From Colocasia esculenta (lineage: Eukaryota; Streptophyta; Magnoliopsida; Alismatales; Araceae), in assembly GCA_014218235.1 (NCBI GenBank), contig CM024757.1, forward strand, positions 152,657,371-152,721,370: 64,000 bases of DNA. Reading direction: 5' to 3'. How positions within the stretch are numbered: the first letter of the stretch is position 1; each line of letters begins with the position of its first letter. The translations under genes and the position numbers were made by a program. This document shows positions 1-11,581 of this stretch, piece after piece. Under the pieces are notes generated by a model. The model was given only the letters and a program-made list of their open reading frames with translations, did no database searches and was not told the DNA's origin.

Positions 1-736
1 TCACTTTTGTGGGATAGAAAGATAACCGAAGTATATCTAGTAAAATCATCAATGATGACAAATCCATATCGTTTGCCACTAAGACTGAGAATTCTTGTTG
101 GCCCAAAAAGGTCAATGTGAAGTAATTCTAGTGGCTTAGAAGTAAGTACATCATTAAAAATCTTAAAAAAAATTCTGGTTTGTTTTCCTTGAGCACATAC
201 CCCACAAACTTGATTTTCAACATTAGGAAAAGATTCAGGAAGTCTTTTAACCAGATTTAGCCTTATGAGTTTATTCAAGGTGTTGAAACTTGCATGACCA
301 AGTCTCTTGTGCAAGTCCATACAATTTCAGTTTTATTAGCAACCAAACAGATGTTTTCATCAAAAAGTTTGTCAAGATTTATCAAGTAAACATTGTTCTC
401 TCTTTTTCCAAAGAAGATTATTTTTTCAGATGAAGAGTCAATTATTTTGCAAGAGTTTGACTCAAAAATAACTTTGTGACCTTTGTCACACAATTGACTA
501 ATGCTCAACAAATTGTAATCCAAACCATCAACTAACAGAACATTTTCAATTGAGTTTGAGAAGGATTTACCAACCTTTCCAGATCCAATTATTTTCCCTT
601 TATTTTTACCTCCAAATGTGACAGATCCTCCTTCCTTTTCAACCAGACATGTGAACTTTGTTTTGTCTCCAGTCATGTGCCGTGAACACCCACTATTAAG
701 ATACCACACATTTGAGTGCATGACCTTCCTGCACAT
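1..736 (-). pseudogene. Copia protease / integrase N-terminal remnant (copy A)
   Basis: The frame at 275-736 reads WYLNSGCSRHMTGDK, the aspartic protease motif of SIRE-type copia elements, followed by the GAG-pre-integrase segment (LLSISQLCDKGHKV). In related proteins, including copy B, the motif is LDSG; here the catalytic aspartate is asparagine, a single G-to-A type change that should inactivate the enzyme. Below 275 the integrase zinc-binding and early catalytic core can be traced only across frameshifts and stops. Part of a dead polyprotein. Confidence 0.75.
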
Positions 737-1525
737 ATCAGATCAGAGGAGAAAAGATTTTGGTACCCAAACATTGTTGGGACCATCAGTTTGATTGAGC
801 AAAAATAACAAATCTTTCCTAACCCACATTTGAGTCAATTTTGTTTTGGGTTTCACCTCCGAAATGACATCCCTTTTTGGCAATTTAACATTATGATATG
901 GAATGTAAACACCAGTGTTTTTCCTGTCATATGTAGGGAAATTATGCATTTTGATATGATTGTTTATGTATGGAAATTCAGACCAAAAGTTCTATTGATA
1001 TCTTAAAAAATTTGGATAGAATGAATGTGGGTTATACCAATAAGGACTGTGGTACCATTGATTCCAAGAGTTGATCAAATTTGATTGATATAATGCTCTG
1101 GATCTCCAATCAATATCATGAGAATGTGTTTTAACATTTCTATAATTTCAGTTTTTTTTTTGAATTTTTGTTTATCATTTTTTTTTTGCAGAAACAGATA
1201 GGTCGACCTATGTTGATTGTGTGTCGACACAGTGGCCACATGTTTCAGCTTATGGCTAATCTGTGTCGACCTCTCTGCAGCATGTGTTGACCTGATCAGT
1301 TTCTTCTAATTAGATACATTATTTTTATTCTGATTTTTTACTATTTTAGATGTTTTCTTTGATAATTATTTATTCTTGTTTTCTGAACTATTGCTTTTAA
1401 CAAACTTTATCAAAATAATTTTGGAAGGTTTTTCTTTCTTCTTAGATGCTTTAGTTCTTATTAGTTCTTCTTTGGTAAATCTCAGTCCATGCTTTTTAGC
1501 ATTCATCTTAAGTCCCAACAAGGAA
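737..1525 (-). other. Decayed gag-protease linker of copy A
   Basis: The stretch between the coiled coil of gag and the protease is degenerate: the reading frame switches several times and stops are frequent. A short readable piece at 743-949 (minus) has no recognised domain. Around 1200-1290 there are several GTCGAC-type hexamers, the same motif that is enriched in SIRE LTRs in this window. No separate gene is supported. Confidence 0.5.
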
Positions 1526-3025
1526 TCAAGATTTTCTCTCTTTTGTGAAATTATTAATTACTTGATCCTTTTCATTCAGCAATTTATTAAGTTTTGTAAT
1601 TTCATCAATTGTTTGTTGTTTTTCCTTTTGTTTCATTTCAATTTTCTTTGTCAATTTTTCAATCTCATTATCAGCCTTCTGAGTTATGATTTTAAATTTA
1701 TCCAATTCATCCAACATTACTTCTCTTTCATCATTAAATTCAGTAATTTCTTTTTCAAGTTCAAACATTCTACTTGCTAGAGAAGTATCATGCATAACAT
1801 TTTCAATTTTCCTTTTCAGATATTTATTTTCTTTACTTATTTCAGAACATTTTTCAACCAATGTGGTATAAGCATCTTGCCAATCATCAACAGTGTATTC
1901 TTCAAAGGAGGAGCTTACCTTGCTTTCACTATTGTTGGCCATAAAACATACTTCCTCATCTTCAGAACTTAAGGAATTGTCTTCTTCTTCTTCACTCTAG
2001 CCTTCATCTGACCAGGTAGCTAGCATTGCTTTTGGCTTCTTTGTCATGATACCCTTCCTATACTTCTTGCTCATGTCTCTTTTGAATTCAGGACACTCAC
2101 CTTTCATGTGGCCTGGTTTATTGCACTTGTAACATAAAATCAGATTATCAGTTTTCTTGTCATTTCTGTTCAGATGCAAGGATGAAGATGGAAATTGTTT
2201 CTTGCCAATGGATTTGTTGTGTTTTCCATGGTGTTTGCCAATTCTTGATGTCAAAAATTTTATGAACTGTCTGGTGATGAGGGCAATTTCATCCTCATCA
2301 GATTCAGATGATTCAGAAACATTAATTTCTTTCTCTTTGTCTTTTCCACTCGTTGAGGCTTTGAGTGCGATTGGTTTAGCCTTTAGTATGTGTTCTTCTG
2401 TTCTTTTCAAATTTATTTCATAAGTCATCAGTGATCCTATGAGCTCATCCGGAGAGATTTTGGATAAGTCCTTAGAATCTTCGATGACAGTTACCTTAGT
2501 ATGCCATGCATGAGATAAGGATAGAAGGATTTTTCTGACCATCTCAGCATTAGTGTAATCCTTATCTAATCCTTTCAGTCCATTAATAGTTACCATGAAC
2601 TTGGCAAACATCTCAGATATAGATTCATCAGAGTTCATGGTAAATATATCATAATCAGAAATCAACAAATTGGCCTTAGTTTCTTTAACTTGTGATGTTC
2701 CCTCATACATCAATGGAAGCTTATCCCACATTTCCTTTGCAAAGGAGCACATGGACACTCTAGCATATTCTTTAGGATGAATTGGACATTGAAGCATATT
2801 CATAGCACTAAAATTTAATGTAGCCCTTCTTATTTACTCTCTGATCCATGTATCCTTATCGCCATTGATTTCATAAGGACCTTTTTCAACAATCTTTCAG
2901 ATTTCATAATTCTGGGATCTAAGAAACACTTGCATTTGGTTCTTCCAGTAAGCATAGTCAGATCCATCAAAGTAGGGTGGTCTGTTTATAGAATGGCCCT
3001 CACCTACAAAACTTCGAGAATCCAT
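1526..3025 (-). pseudogene. SIRE-like gag with CCHC knuckle and coiled-coil tail (copy A)
   Basis: Gag probably starts at the ATG at 3025 (MDSRSFVGEGHS, about 105 bp inside the element from the primer binding site). It continues through the UBN2/retrotransposon-gag domain (about 1997-2803), then a zinc knuckle CYKCNKPGHMKGEC near 2100, then in the same frame an acidic and coiled-coil stretch (1526-1942) rich in K, E and N. At least three in-frame stops interrupt it, one being TGA where W is expected and one TAG at 1997. SIRE-type gags are unusually long because of this coiled coil. Non-functional. Confidence 0.8.
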
Positions 3026-3129
3026 GAATCAAATTGTGTAGCGATTGAACAATCAAGCACACAGAACAAATCAGATATATCAAACAAATGCGATCAAATC
3101 AGATCAGAATCAGAAACAAAGATTAACCT

Positions 3130-3141
3130 GCTATGATACCA
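3130..3141 (-). promoter_or_regulatory. Primer binding site, copy A
   Basis: On the minus strand the sequence is TGGTATCATAGC, 11 of 12 matches to the common plant copia primer site TGGTATCAGAGC that pairs with initiator methionine tRNA. It sits 2 bp inside the LTR edge at 3144, which fixes the LTR boundary and the orientation. Confidence 0.8.
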
Positions 3142-3769
3142 ATTGTAGGATCGTATGAGTAGGGTGAATAGATCTAGAAGGTGGGGTTGTATATATCTAT
3201 CACCAATCACAACAGAAGCTTAAGCAATTTAAGAATGACTTTAGATTGTAACACAATTCAGTAAAAAATCATACTAATCTGATGTGAGTGTGTGCAATTG
3301 ATATGTGAGACAATTAGACAAACAGTGTGTGGGCGATCTCTATGCATACATCTATCGAAGAGACAATTAAGCAAACCATAACGCACAGAGATTTTAAGGT
3401 GGTTCGAAGATCACAATAAATGATTCCTACATCCGCCCCTCACCACTATGAGGATTAAACCACACAATATCTCGTAAAAAAGATACAACACACACACACA
3501 CTTAAGAGCACGACGGCTTAGTCCACACAGTTGAGCAAACCACTGCAGGCACACACACACGATCAAACACACTCTCTGATAGAGATTAATCTGCACAGAA
3601 CACTTGTGCAAATCAATCAACTCTCAGAAACACACACACATATGAAGAACCTTTGCATGTGCTCTCCTCTGTTAGAGAACAACTGGACTTCAATGAAGTT
3701 CAAAGATTTGGACACTTCTCCTCTGAGATTGGATCTCCAAATCAGGAAGAAGAACAAAGGATTCATGAG

Positions 3770-3808
3770 CTTCTTCTTCTCTTCTTCTTCTTCTTCTTCT
3801 TCTTCTTA
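3770..3808. repeat. (CTT)n microsatellite in LTR of copy A
   Basis: About 13 tandem CTT units. They produce artefactual polyserine, polyphenylalanine and polyarginine reading frames on both strands. Confidence 0.9.
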
Positions 3809-4027
3809 GCGGGGCTACTCTGCTCCTTTTTTTGGGCTCTGTGTTTTCCCGCTCCTTTCCACACACCTCTGTGTTGCCGCCCTTCTTAGCCACGCGCCTT
3901 TCACAAAGGACAAGGGCCTATTTATACCCAAATGTCCAAACCTCGTACTTAGGGTTGCGTGTACCCAGAACCCTTAAGTGACACATGCACATCACATGAT
4001 GTCCTGTCAGTAGACATCTGTAAGTGT

Positions 4028-4390
4028 TCAGAGAAAAAGGTAATCGATGTTATGAGAATCGATCTCAAACATAAGGTAATTCATGTTTAAGTTGTTGGCA
4101 ATCCATGTTATGATAATCGATGTTTAAACATGAAGTAATCGATGTCTAACATGAAGTAATCGATGTTAGAACATGAAGCAATCGATGTGCAGACAATCGA
4201 TGTTTAAACATGAGGTAATCGATGTCTAACATGAGGTAATCGATGTGTAGACAGTCGATGTTTAAACATGAAGTAATCGATGTCTAACATGAAGTAATCG
4301 ATGTCTAACATGAAGTAATCAATGTGTAGACAGTTGATGTTTAAACAGGAAGCAATCGATGTCTGCCATGAGATAATCTATGTTAGAACA
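4028..4390. repeat. Tandem ATCGAT minisatellite inside LTR
   Basis: I count about 12 intact ATCGAT hexamers plus several one-base variants in about 360 bp, mostly in a 20-21 bp unit of the form taatcgatgtctaacatgaag. Unit variants alternate between TCTAAC, TTTAAAC and GTGTAG after the hexamer, so both duplication and point change have shaped it. It is in the part of the LTR away from the primer site, which should be U3. Confidence 0.85.
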
Positions 4391-4915
4391 TCGACTTTCA
4401 AGAAGTCGGAGTCAGACATCAACTGTTCAAAAGTTGATTGTCCAGACTTCGACTATCCAAGACTTATACAAAAAAAGGTGGAACATCCAAAGTCAATGTC
4501 AAAAAGGTCTTCATCGGTTGAAGTGACTGCATCATATCCGAAGTCCAGGTTTGTATATGACGAAGTTCCACTTCGTCATATCCAAAGTCCAACTTCGTAT
4601 ATGACAAAGTTACATTTCATCAGACAAGGAACAAATTAGAACATCCGAAGGCAGTTAAATTTATCATGATCAGCCAAAGTGACTTCGCCATATCTGAAGC
4701 TTAGCTTCGTATATGACGAAGTTCCACTTCGTCTGATAATGAACAAGTTAGTACATCCGAAGTCAGTGTTGGATTTAGTCTAAATCGGTCGAAGTGACTT
4801 TGTCATATCCGAAGTCCAGCTTCGTATATGATGAAGTTCTGCTTCGACTGACTACGACCAAAATTGTACATCCAATGTCTGTGCTTCGACTGACTAAGAC
4901 CAAAAGTGAAGATCT
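4390..4915. repeat. Degenerate inverted TTCG/CGAA repeats inside LTR
   Basis: Units of about 100-110 bp carry strings such as cttcgtatatgacgaagt and acttcgtcatatccgaag, so that each unit can fold on itself. At least three units are readable (near 4550, 4690 and 4810). The block directly adjoins the ATCGAT array. Confidence 0.75.
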
Positions 4916-4952
4916 GATGTTCATTTGAGCATGATGTCAAAGTGGGCAACAA

Positions 4953-6189
4953 ACCAATGTTATTATGATGACAACAATATGATCCATGATTATGCCAGCA
5001 TCAAAACATATCAAATCAATCATCATCAAAAAAATAATTATGGTTATTCACATAACCATAACACAACACCCAGAATGCGGAACAAGAACATAGGGTATTA
5101 CATCTTAGCACCTGCGTCACAGAATCACTCACTATTCTCACTAGTTTGCTCACAATCATATAGGGGGCAAAACACAACAACATGCTTTCTTGGACGTGGG
5201 AAATGGCATTTCCTTTAGTCTAGAACCTTCCTACACCTTCGCCATACACCTTCGCCAAGATTCCTCTCATATGGGAGAAGGGAATCTTTATCAACAGGGT
5301 ATTGCAACAGCCTCACATACGAGTCACACACTAGAAAGTCTGGAACATTCTCAATGTAATTGTTTTCAATCAACTAGGGTAGCATGCTTTCTTGGATGTG
5401 GGAAATGTCCTCTCCTCTAATCCAAAACTTCCAACCCACTCTCCAAGATTCCTCTCAACAAGGTTTTGCAATAGCCTCAACACAAGTCATGCATGAACAT
5501 TCTCAACGTAACTATTTTTGATCAACTAGTGCACTAGAATCGGTTGACCAGACTGATCCTACATAAAAACACACATCAATAGAGAAATAGGAATTGGTCG
5601 GCCAATTACTTGCCATCGAACAATCAAATAAAAATCAATCAACCAATTTCCTCATTCGATAGACCAAACTAAACCTTGTCTAGATTGGGTAGCTAAGATG
5701 CTTTCTAGATGCCTTTGGTCGACTTGAAAATAGGTTTTGGTCGACCAATGTGAAATCAGTCGACCAATTCATCAAATTGGTTGGTCAGTTTCTTCTCAGA
5801 AGACTAACTGAGTTCTTCATTTGTTTTCTAGATTCCTTTAATCGACCTGAAAATAGATTTTTGGTCAACCAATATCCTATAACATAGAACAAATTATTGT
5901 GTTAGATCTATCTTCTGAAATATCAAAGTGTTCTTACCTAGGGCATCTTGAATCTTGTTCCTTGACATAAGTTATGCTTTGCTGCAATACATCTCAAGCA
6001 AATGTTAGACCTTCAATTTACAATTAAATTAAAACAAACGTGTACTTCAGGAATTCTTTGAGACTCATGGATCTTTCAATCCATTTTGATAATTTCATTG
6101 CAATCAACCAATCAATTTAACAAGATGTTTTGATATCATTAACTCAACCAACAACAAAGGAATTTTGTTGTCATCACATTCAACCAACA
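4953..6189 (-). repeat. Unclassified repeat, probably partial copia LTR
   Basis: No coding sequence is supported. The right end reads caaccaaca at 6189; on the minus strand this gives TGTTGGTTGAATGTGATGAC, resembling the starts of the SIRE LTRs in this window. Between 5530 and 5880 there are repeated ggtcgacc-like palindromes, as in the other SIRE LTRs. Around 5170-5440 a segment containing ctttcttgga, tgtgggaaatg and cttcc is present twice. I read this as a degraded SIRE-type LTR, with an unassigned stretch at 4953-5500. Confidence 0.4.
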
Positions 6190-6972
6190 ATTTTTTTTAT
6201 TATCATCAAAATCACCAAGAAATACAATATGGTGAGCCCTGCTCTTAAGAGTGAAATAACTATCACATACATTGCCTCCTTCAATTTTTATTGCTCCAAG
6301 TAATTTATTATAGATGGCTTGTATAATTACCATGTCGGACATACATGTTGGGGAGGAGCTTGGGCAGAACTCACGTGGAGGTGGTGTCCCCACCTCCCCT
6401 TAGTCTTTGTTGCTGGAGGTTTCCTTGTCTCTCTTGCTTTGTCATCGCCACCGTAGTGTTTTCACCCTCCCCTCCATCACCGCCCTTCCTTTTCCCCCTT
6501 GGCTATGCTACTACAAATCTTCCCCCCTTCTTTCTACTTCATCCACTGTGTTGTCTCGAGATCCAGGCCCCTTCTCTCATGTTGTCCTTGAATAGCCTCC
6601 CGCCAAATTTGCCCCCGCTTTCTCTCCCCAATGTTGCACCATTGTCAAATCACTCCCTTCTCTCACCACACTATGAGATCTGCCCTCCCTCCTCTCTTTC
6701 GTTGCATCTGTGCTAGATCCTCCTCCCCTTCCTCCACTCTATAGACATTGGATAGTCCCTTTTACTTTACCTAATTGTTGGCATCCTCAAATACACCATC
6801 TCCCTTCTCCCCTCTATTGCAGCGCCATCAAAGCTGCCCCTCCTCCGCTCTATAGACCTTGATAGTCCCTTTTACTTTACCAAATTGTTGTGCCTCCCCA
6901 AATACATCATCTCCCTTCTCCCCTCTATTGCAGCGCCACCAAAACTGTCCCTTTCCTCTAACCCTTCATGTC
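6190..6972. other. Unclassified pyrimidine-rich stretch
   Basis: C+T-rich on the plus strand from about 6380, with no recognised protein. Apparent proline/serine/leucine-rich reading frames at 6345-6716 follow from the base bias. It contains a 111-bp tandem duplication (listed separately) and ends at the poly(T) that marks the LINE 3' end. Confidence 0.5.
6737..6958. repeat. 111-bp tandem duplication
   Basis: Two adjacent copies begin with ctctatagac at 6737 and 6848 and both continue through gatagtcccttttacttta to ctctattgcagcgcca. A few substitutions and small indels separate them. Confidence 0.85.
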
Positions 6973-8457
6973 TTTTTTTTTTTGACAAGGAAAGACTTGA
7001 TTCTATTCATTTCACTACAAAGTTCATTACAAAAATAGAAGAGCAAGCCTTAAGGACAGAGGATGGGATGTTGGAACAATCCCAAGTACAATGAGAATTA
7101 GAACCAAAACATTGATGTGCAATGATGTGAGCTGGTAATGTTGTTCTTCGTGGAGCAAAAGCAACTTGGATGTGAGTATGCCTTTGGAGTAACTTCCTGC
7201 AATCTTCAAGAATTGTGGTACATCTCCAAAGATTACACTATGAATGTTCAATAGCCTTGATTACAGTTTTTGCATCACTTACAATGTGTACTCCCTTTTT
7301 CAATATCTGTCATCCATTCTATTCCTCTAAGAATCGCAATAGCTTCAGCCTCTAAGGAAGAGTTGGCCTAAAATTTTGAGGATCTACGAAGTTCTATTTT
7401 CCTATCTTTATCTATTAGTACAAGCCCTGCCACTCCTTTTGATTCTTTAAAAGCTACATCCACCAAAAGAATAAATTCTGAGTTGGGAACAAGCTCAGCT
7501 TCTCTAGTAGACTCACACACCTATGGGTCATTTTTGGAGCTCAGATTGTTCCAATAGACCATGTCCTGATGCATCTTTGCAAGAATAGATTGAAATTCCA
7601 CCTTTTTGTTGTTAAACAGTACAAAACATCTTGCCTTCCAAAGATTCCACATTAGAGCAAATGCATGTAGCACAAATTTGTAGTCATTCTTGGATTGGGA
7701 AAATGGTGTGTTCATCCAATCAACAATTCTATCTTGCAGTTGTTTATTGTGCAGATCCACTTTATAATTTAAATTGCTGGCAAACTAGATTCTTCTAGCT
7801 TCATTGCACTGGAAAAATAAATGGTCCACTATCTCTTCATACTCCATACACAAGGGGCATAGCCTGCTAATTTGAGGGCTTACTCTGGCCAATCTAACTT
7901 GGGTTGGAAGGGAATTAGTCAGTGCTCTCCATATGAATGTAATAATTCTAGGAGGAATTTGCTTGGTGAGTTTTGGGTGCCAAAAAAGCTTCCAGACTGG
8001 ATGTGGAGCTGATGTGCCTGGAATCGGCTTCCTGTCCATAAGAAATCTATAGGCAGATTTGGAATTCAGCGGGCCATCCTGGGTCTTGGTCCATATTACA
8101 TGGTCATCTTCACCTAAAGGGCTCAGTGGGAGTTTATTTCTCAAGATTTCTTCCATATCTGGTTGCTCAACAAGGGATCTGATCAATTGAGTATTCAATT
8201 GTCTGTTGTCAATTAGTTCAACAACTAGGCAAGGCAGAGGACCAGAAATCACCCCTCGGAGTCCAGAGACCTACTTTATCAAGGATCCATTTATCTTCAA
8301 AGATTATAATATTAAAACTTGACTTTACCATACAAATACATCCTTATTTTAGTGTTTCCTTTACTGATATAATTGAATGCCAAATACAGGAAGCCTTTTT
8401 GTTATCCTTGCTTTCCCAGAAGGACTGACTCCCACAATATTTAGCTCTCAACAACTT
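6973..8457 (-). pseudogene. LINE (L1-type) segment 5: ORF2 C-terminus, RNase H, 3' UTR and poly(A)
   Basis: This is the 3' end of the nested LINE. On the minus strand, 7785-8457 encodes the region after reverse transcriptase, including a zf-RVT-like cysteine/histidine cluster (RLCPLCMEYEEIVDHLFFQC). About 7290-7530 resembles the RNase H domain seen at the end of many plant L1 ORF2 proteins (SLEAEAIAILRGIEW is readable). A run of 13 T at 6973-6985 is the poly(A) tail in reverse. Stops and frameshifts are present. The left flanking duplication of the LINE insertion was not identified. Confidence 0.8.
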
Positions 8458-11457
8458 TGTAACGATCATCTTTATACCGGTACGGTTATACCAACCCACA
8501 TCGATATAGAAAACGTCGCCACAGTGGGACATTTACCCAACACATACAATAGGCTGAGATGTACACAAATATGAACACATAACAACGGAATAAAAGAACT
8601 GAATGTAAATTTATTATTTCATCATCCATATTTATCCACAGTCTATATAGTACAAGAAAGAACTAAAGTTCCCATAACTGAATTTTAAATCAAATACATT
8701 GTCCACAACTTAAATACATGTCGTCCTTTATTACATACTTATGAAAATAAACTACAACGCTGATATTTCCACAAGATCTCCTACTCTCGCTCCGAGTCAC
8801 TCCTGACTGTCTCATCGGAAGAAGTAGAGATACCTACACCTGTACGCCGAAGCAAGAGTGAGTCTAAAAGACTCAGCAAGTAATTCCATTCACATTAAGC
8901 ATACATACACCACATGGATAGTTTACCTTTTTAAACAAAACAACTAATACGTATAACATGGATTTGATAGCCTTTTAAAGAAAACCTTTTCATTTTACTT
9001 CTACAAGTTTATAATATATGGTACATCCTTATGTCTCTTTCACAATAAAGTAAACCTATCACATGCTTTCTACACATTCTTTAACATGCTATCTTAAGTC
9101 AACACTTGTTCCATTCATGCTACATTATAAAGATGAGTTAAGCATGGTATTGCACATATTGGAAAGATATTCCTAACATGGATTCTATGTACATTCGCAC
9201 ATTCATAACACATTTATAAACATGGATAGCTTGCTGTTTTTTTTTTTTTGACATGGATTTAACACATTTATAAATTAGTTCACAATTTCACATATTATCT
9301 CATTAGTTCACATTTTCACATGATCATTTACACACTTTTCACATGCACATTTCACATATATACAAAATCACAGTATTTTCATTACATGCCGTGACACATA
9401 GTCCAAACCACCTCTTAGAAGGACACACACTTATCTCATTCACACACATATCCATCACCTAGGCAATATAGTGATAGACCTTAGTTACTATGCAGAACCG
9501 GGAGAAGCACTTTCCACCATAACCAGTGGTACTTGTCCACCTCCAGGATTTTATCCCAATGCCCATGAGATCTCATACTCATATGAACCTTCCCGTAGGG
9601 ATTTTACTACGGTACAATTCCTCAGCCCTCTAAGGTAGCAGTGTCACCCATGGCACATTTACACATTTTCCATTTTTAAACACACACTATTTGCACACTG
9701 TTTAACACATTAACTCCATATTCACATACATGTACATGGTTCAGGTTACGTAACATGGTACTACTGTTTACAGAGTTAAACAGTTACAATTCAATCATAA
9801 ATCATACTGTAATTATCTAATTTATCACTAATTACTCTAAACATGTTTTAACTAGCTATTTCAACAAATAATGATCAAATCAGTACCTACTATTGTCCAA
9901 TTCACATGAAAATTTAACCACAGACTGTTTATAGGTACGCATCATGCATACCTAATTTCACATTTTTCGGAGTCATACACAATTTATGATAAGTAAAACA
10001 TGTATTCTACCTAATTTATGAAGTCATCAATTAAGCATGGTACATAGTGCCATATACATATTTATCGGTTCTAAAATCTGTGTCCAACAGTCAAGATATT
10101 ACATGCAATTTTTGAGAATTTATTTTACATCATACAATTTATTAGAGATTTAAAACCAATAATACATGCTCACTGATTTTCAGTTTAGAAAATATAACCA
10201 TTTACACAGATATCAGAAAATTTCCAAACTCTCATGGCATGAATTGATACCCATAAGAATTGTACAAAAATTTTCTAACATCTAAATTCCACATGGATCA
10301 CACAATTAGAAACTTTCAAGGTTGGAATTGTCTGACATACATTTCAGGAATTTTAATAAATAGAATATCCAACGAAAATTCCACAAAATTTCACAACATC
10401 ATCCACTCGAAGTATTACATAGCATATAAAATTTACAGTATATCTTCATGCGCAGAAATCCAAAAAATATTATAAAGGGGCAAACAGCACACTGTTCTTG
10501 CTTGAAGAACTCAGCGGCAATGGTGTGGCCGCTTACCTGGTTGATGGCAACATAGGTGGCCGCTAACCTTGGATCTTAACGGCAGCAAAGGTTGTCGTTA
10601 AGTTCCTATCTGTGCAAAACATATACTGAACTCAAAAGTCGAATGAAAAGGGGGTTCTAGGACTCGAATAAAATTCTGAAAAATAGCCTAGCACCTACTA
10701 GACATATGTATGAATAGTGTGGAGGGTTTACTTGGCTTCAGAAAAATCTACAAACGAAGGATTAAGTCAGAGAAGATCTCCTCGGCTTGAGCCAAAGAGT
10801 CTTCAAAGTCCTCCAAATCTGGGTTCTGTGTCGATCCTTGAAGCTCACCGGAGTCGGGGAAGTATTCCTCGATGCTTAGACTCCCTCCCAGTCGTGGAAG
10901 AACGCCGGATGAAGTCTCCAATCGCCGGATCTCAGAGCTCAAAGTTCGAGGTTTGCACATGAGAACTAGGGTTTTTCTCAAGGGAGTCAAAAGGGTTAGA
11001 TCTGGCCGGAGATGGGTGTTTTTATAAGGTCAAGGGTCGGAGACGCGCTTAGGTAGGGTTTCTTGACTGTTGGGGGTCGGTTACCAAAATAGAGGCAACA
11101 TTTCCAGAGGCGTTATCGGATTTGAAGACGCAACAGATCTGGGAGGTTAACGTCAACATCATTGGTCGCTGGTCTGGGGTTGGCATCCATCGATGTGGCC
11201 GCTTACTCCCCATTAACGTTAACTCATGTTGACGCCAATAGGTCGTTTGGCCAGAACTTAAAAACTGTAGAAACTTATATTTACACAATGCATGTACATG
11301 AAATATACAATGTATACATTAAAATAATACTATTTATGTAATGTAAATAAATAACATGCACAATAAAATATATACACATATTTACAATAATACATCAAAT
11401 AGTATATATATGTATATTTATATCTACACACACAAGCATAATTTCTCACAAAATCAA

Positions 11458-11517
<60 letters not shown>

Positions 11518-11536
11518 AAAATTCAAGGGCTTTACA
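8458..11536 (-). repeat. 3' LTR of the gypsy element (left)
   Basis: Runs from TGTAACGATC to GGGCTTTACA, about 3.08 kb, followed immediately inward by the polypurine tract. It is clearly similar along its whole length to the LTR at 16479-19527 but differs by many substitutions and small indels. Contains a (CA)n(TA)n microsatellite near its inner end and TTAACG-type motifs. Short reading frames here have no protein support. Confidence 0.92.
11459..11513. repeat. (CA)n(TA)n compound microsatellite
   Basis: About 11 CA units followed by about 14 TA units at the inner end of the left LTR. The right LTR has only a short TA run at the equivalent place (19482-19500), so the CA tract expanded or contracted after insertion. 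Confidence 0.9.
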
Positions 11537-11549
11537 CCCTCTCCCCCTT
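11537..11549 (-). promoter_or_regulatory. Polypurine tract of the gypsy element
   Basis: On the minus strand the sequence directly outside the 3' LTR is taagggggagaggg, a purine run in the position expected for plus-strand priming. Confidence 0.8.
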
Positions 11550-11581
11550 AAAGAAACTTCGTCCTCGAAGTTAGACCGACA

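Larger units (their letters stand above)
1..4952 (-). mobile_element. SIRE-like Ty1/copia retrotransposon, copy A, truncated by window edge
   Basis: On the minus strand the order is LTR (3144-4952), primer binding site, gag with a long coiled-coil tail, then protease and the start of integrase, which runs off the left edge. A CCHC knuckle, a protease-like SGCSRHMTGD motif and the gag coiled coil match the SIRE/Maximus type of copia element, as does the second copy at 19599-35448. The coding part carries several stops and frameshifts, so this copy is dead. The second LTR and one target duplication lie outside the window, so the insertion cannot be verified here. The lineage assignment is inferred from motif order and similarity to copy B. 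Confidence 0.85.
3144..4952 (-). repeat. Long terminal repeat of copy A (5' LTR of minus-strand element)
   Basis: The LTR runs from TGTAGG at 3144, next to the primer site, to GCAACA at 4952, about 1.8 kb. The outer end is placed by its resemblance to the start of the copia LTRs at 19599 and 33746 (TGTTG followed within 30 bp by a GATGATGTC-like string); it cannot be confirmed because the partner LTR is outside the window. It contains a CTT microsatellite, an array of ATCGAT repeats and an array of inverted TTCG/CGAA repeats, each listed separately. Confidence 0.65.

Noticed and set aside
4028..4390. CRISPR-like regularly spaced repeats
   Set aside because: The units are tandem 20-21 bp repeats without unique spacers, inside an LTR of a plant retrotransposon.
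6345..6716. Proline/serine/leucine-rich 123-codon frame
   Set aside because: It lies in C+T-rich DNA with a tandem duplication next to it and shows no domain or codon-use signal.
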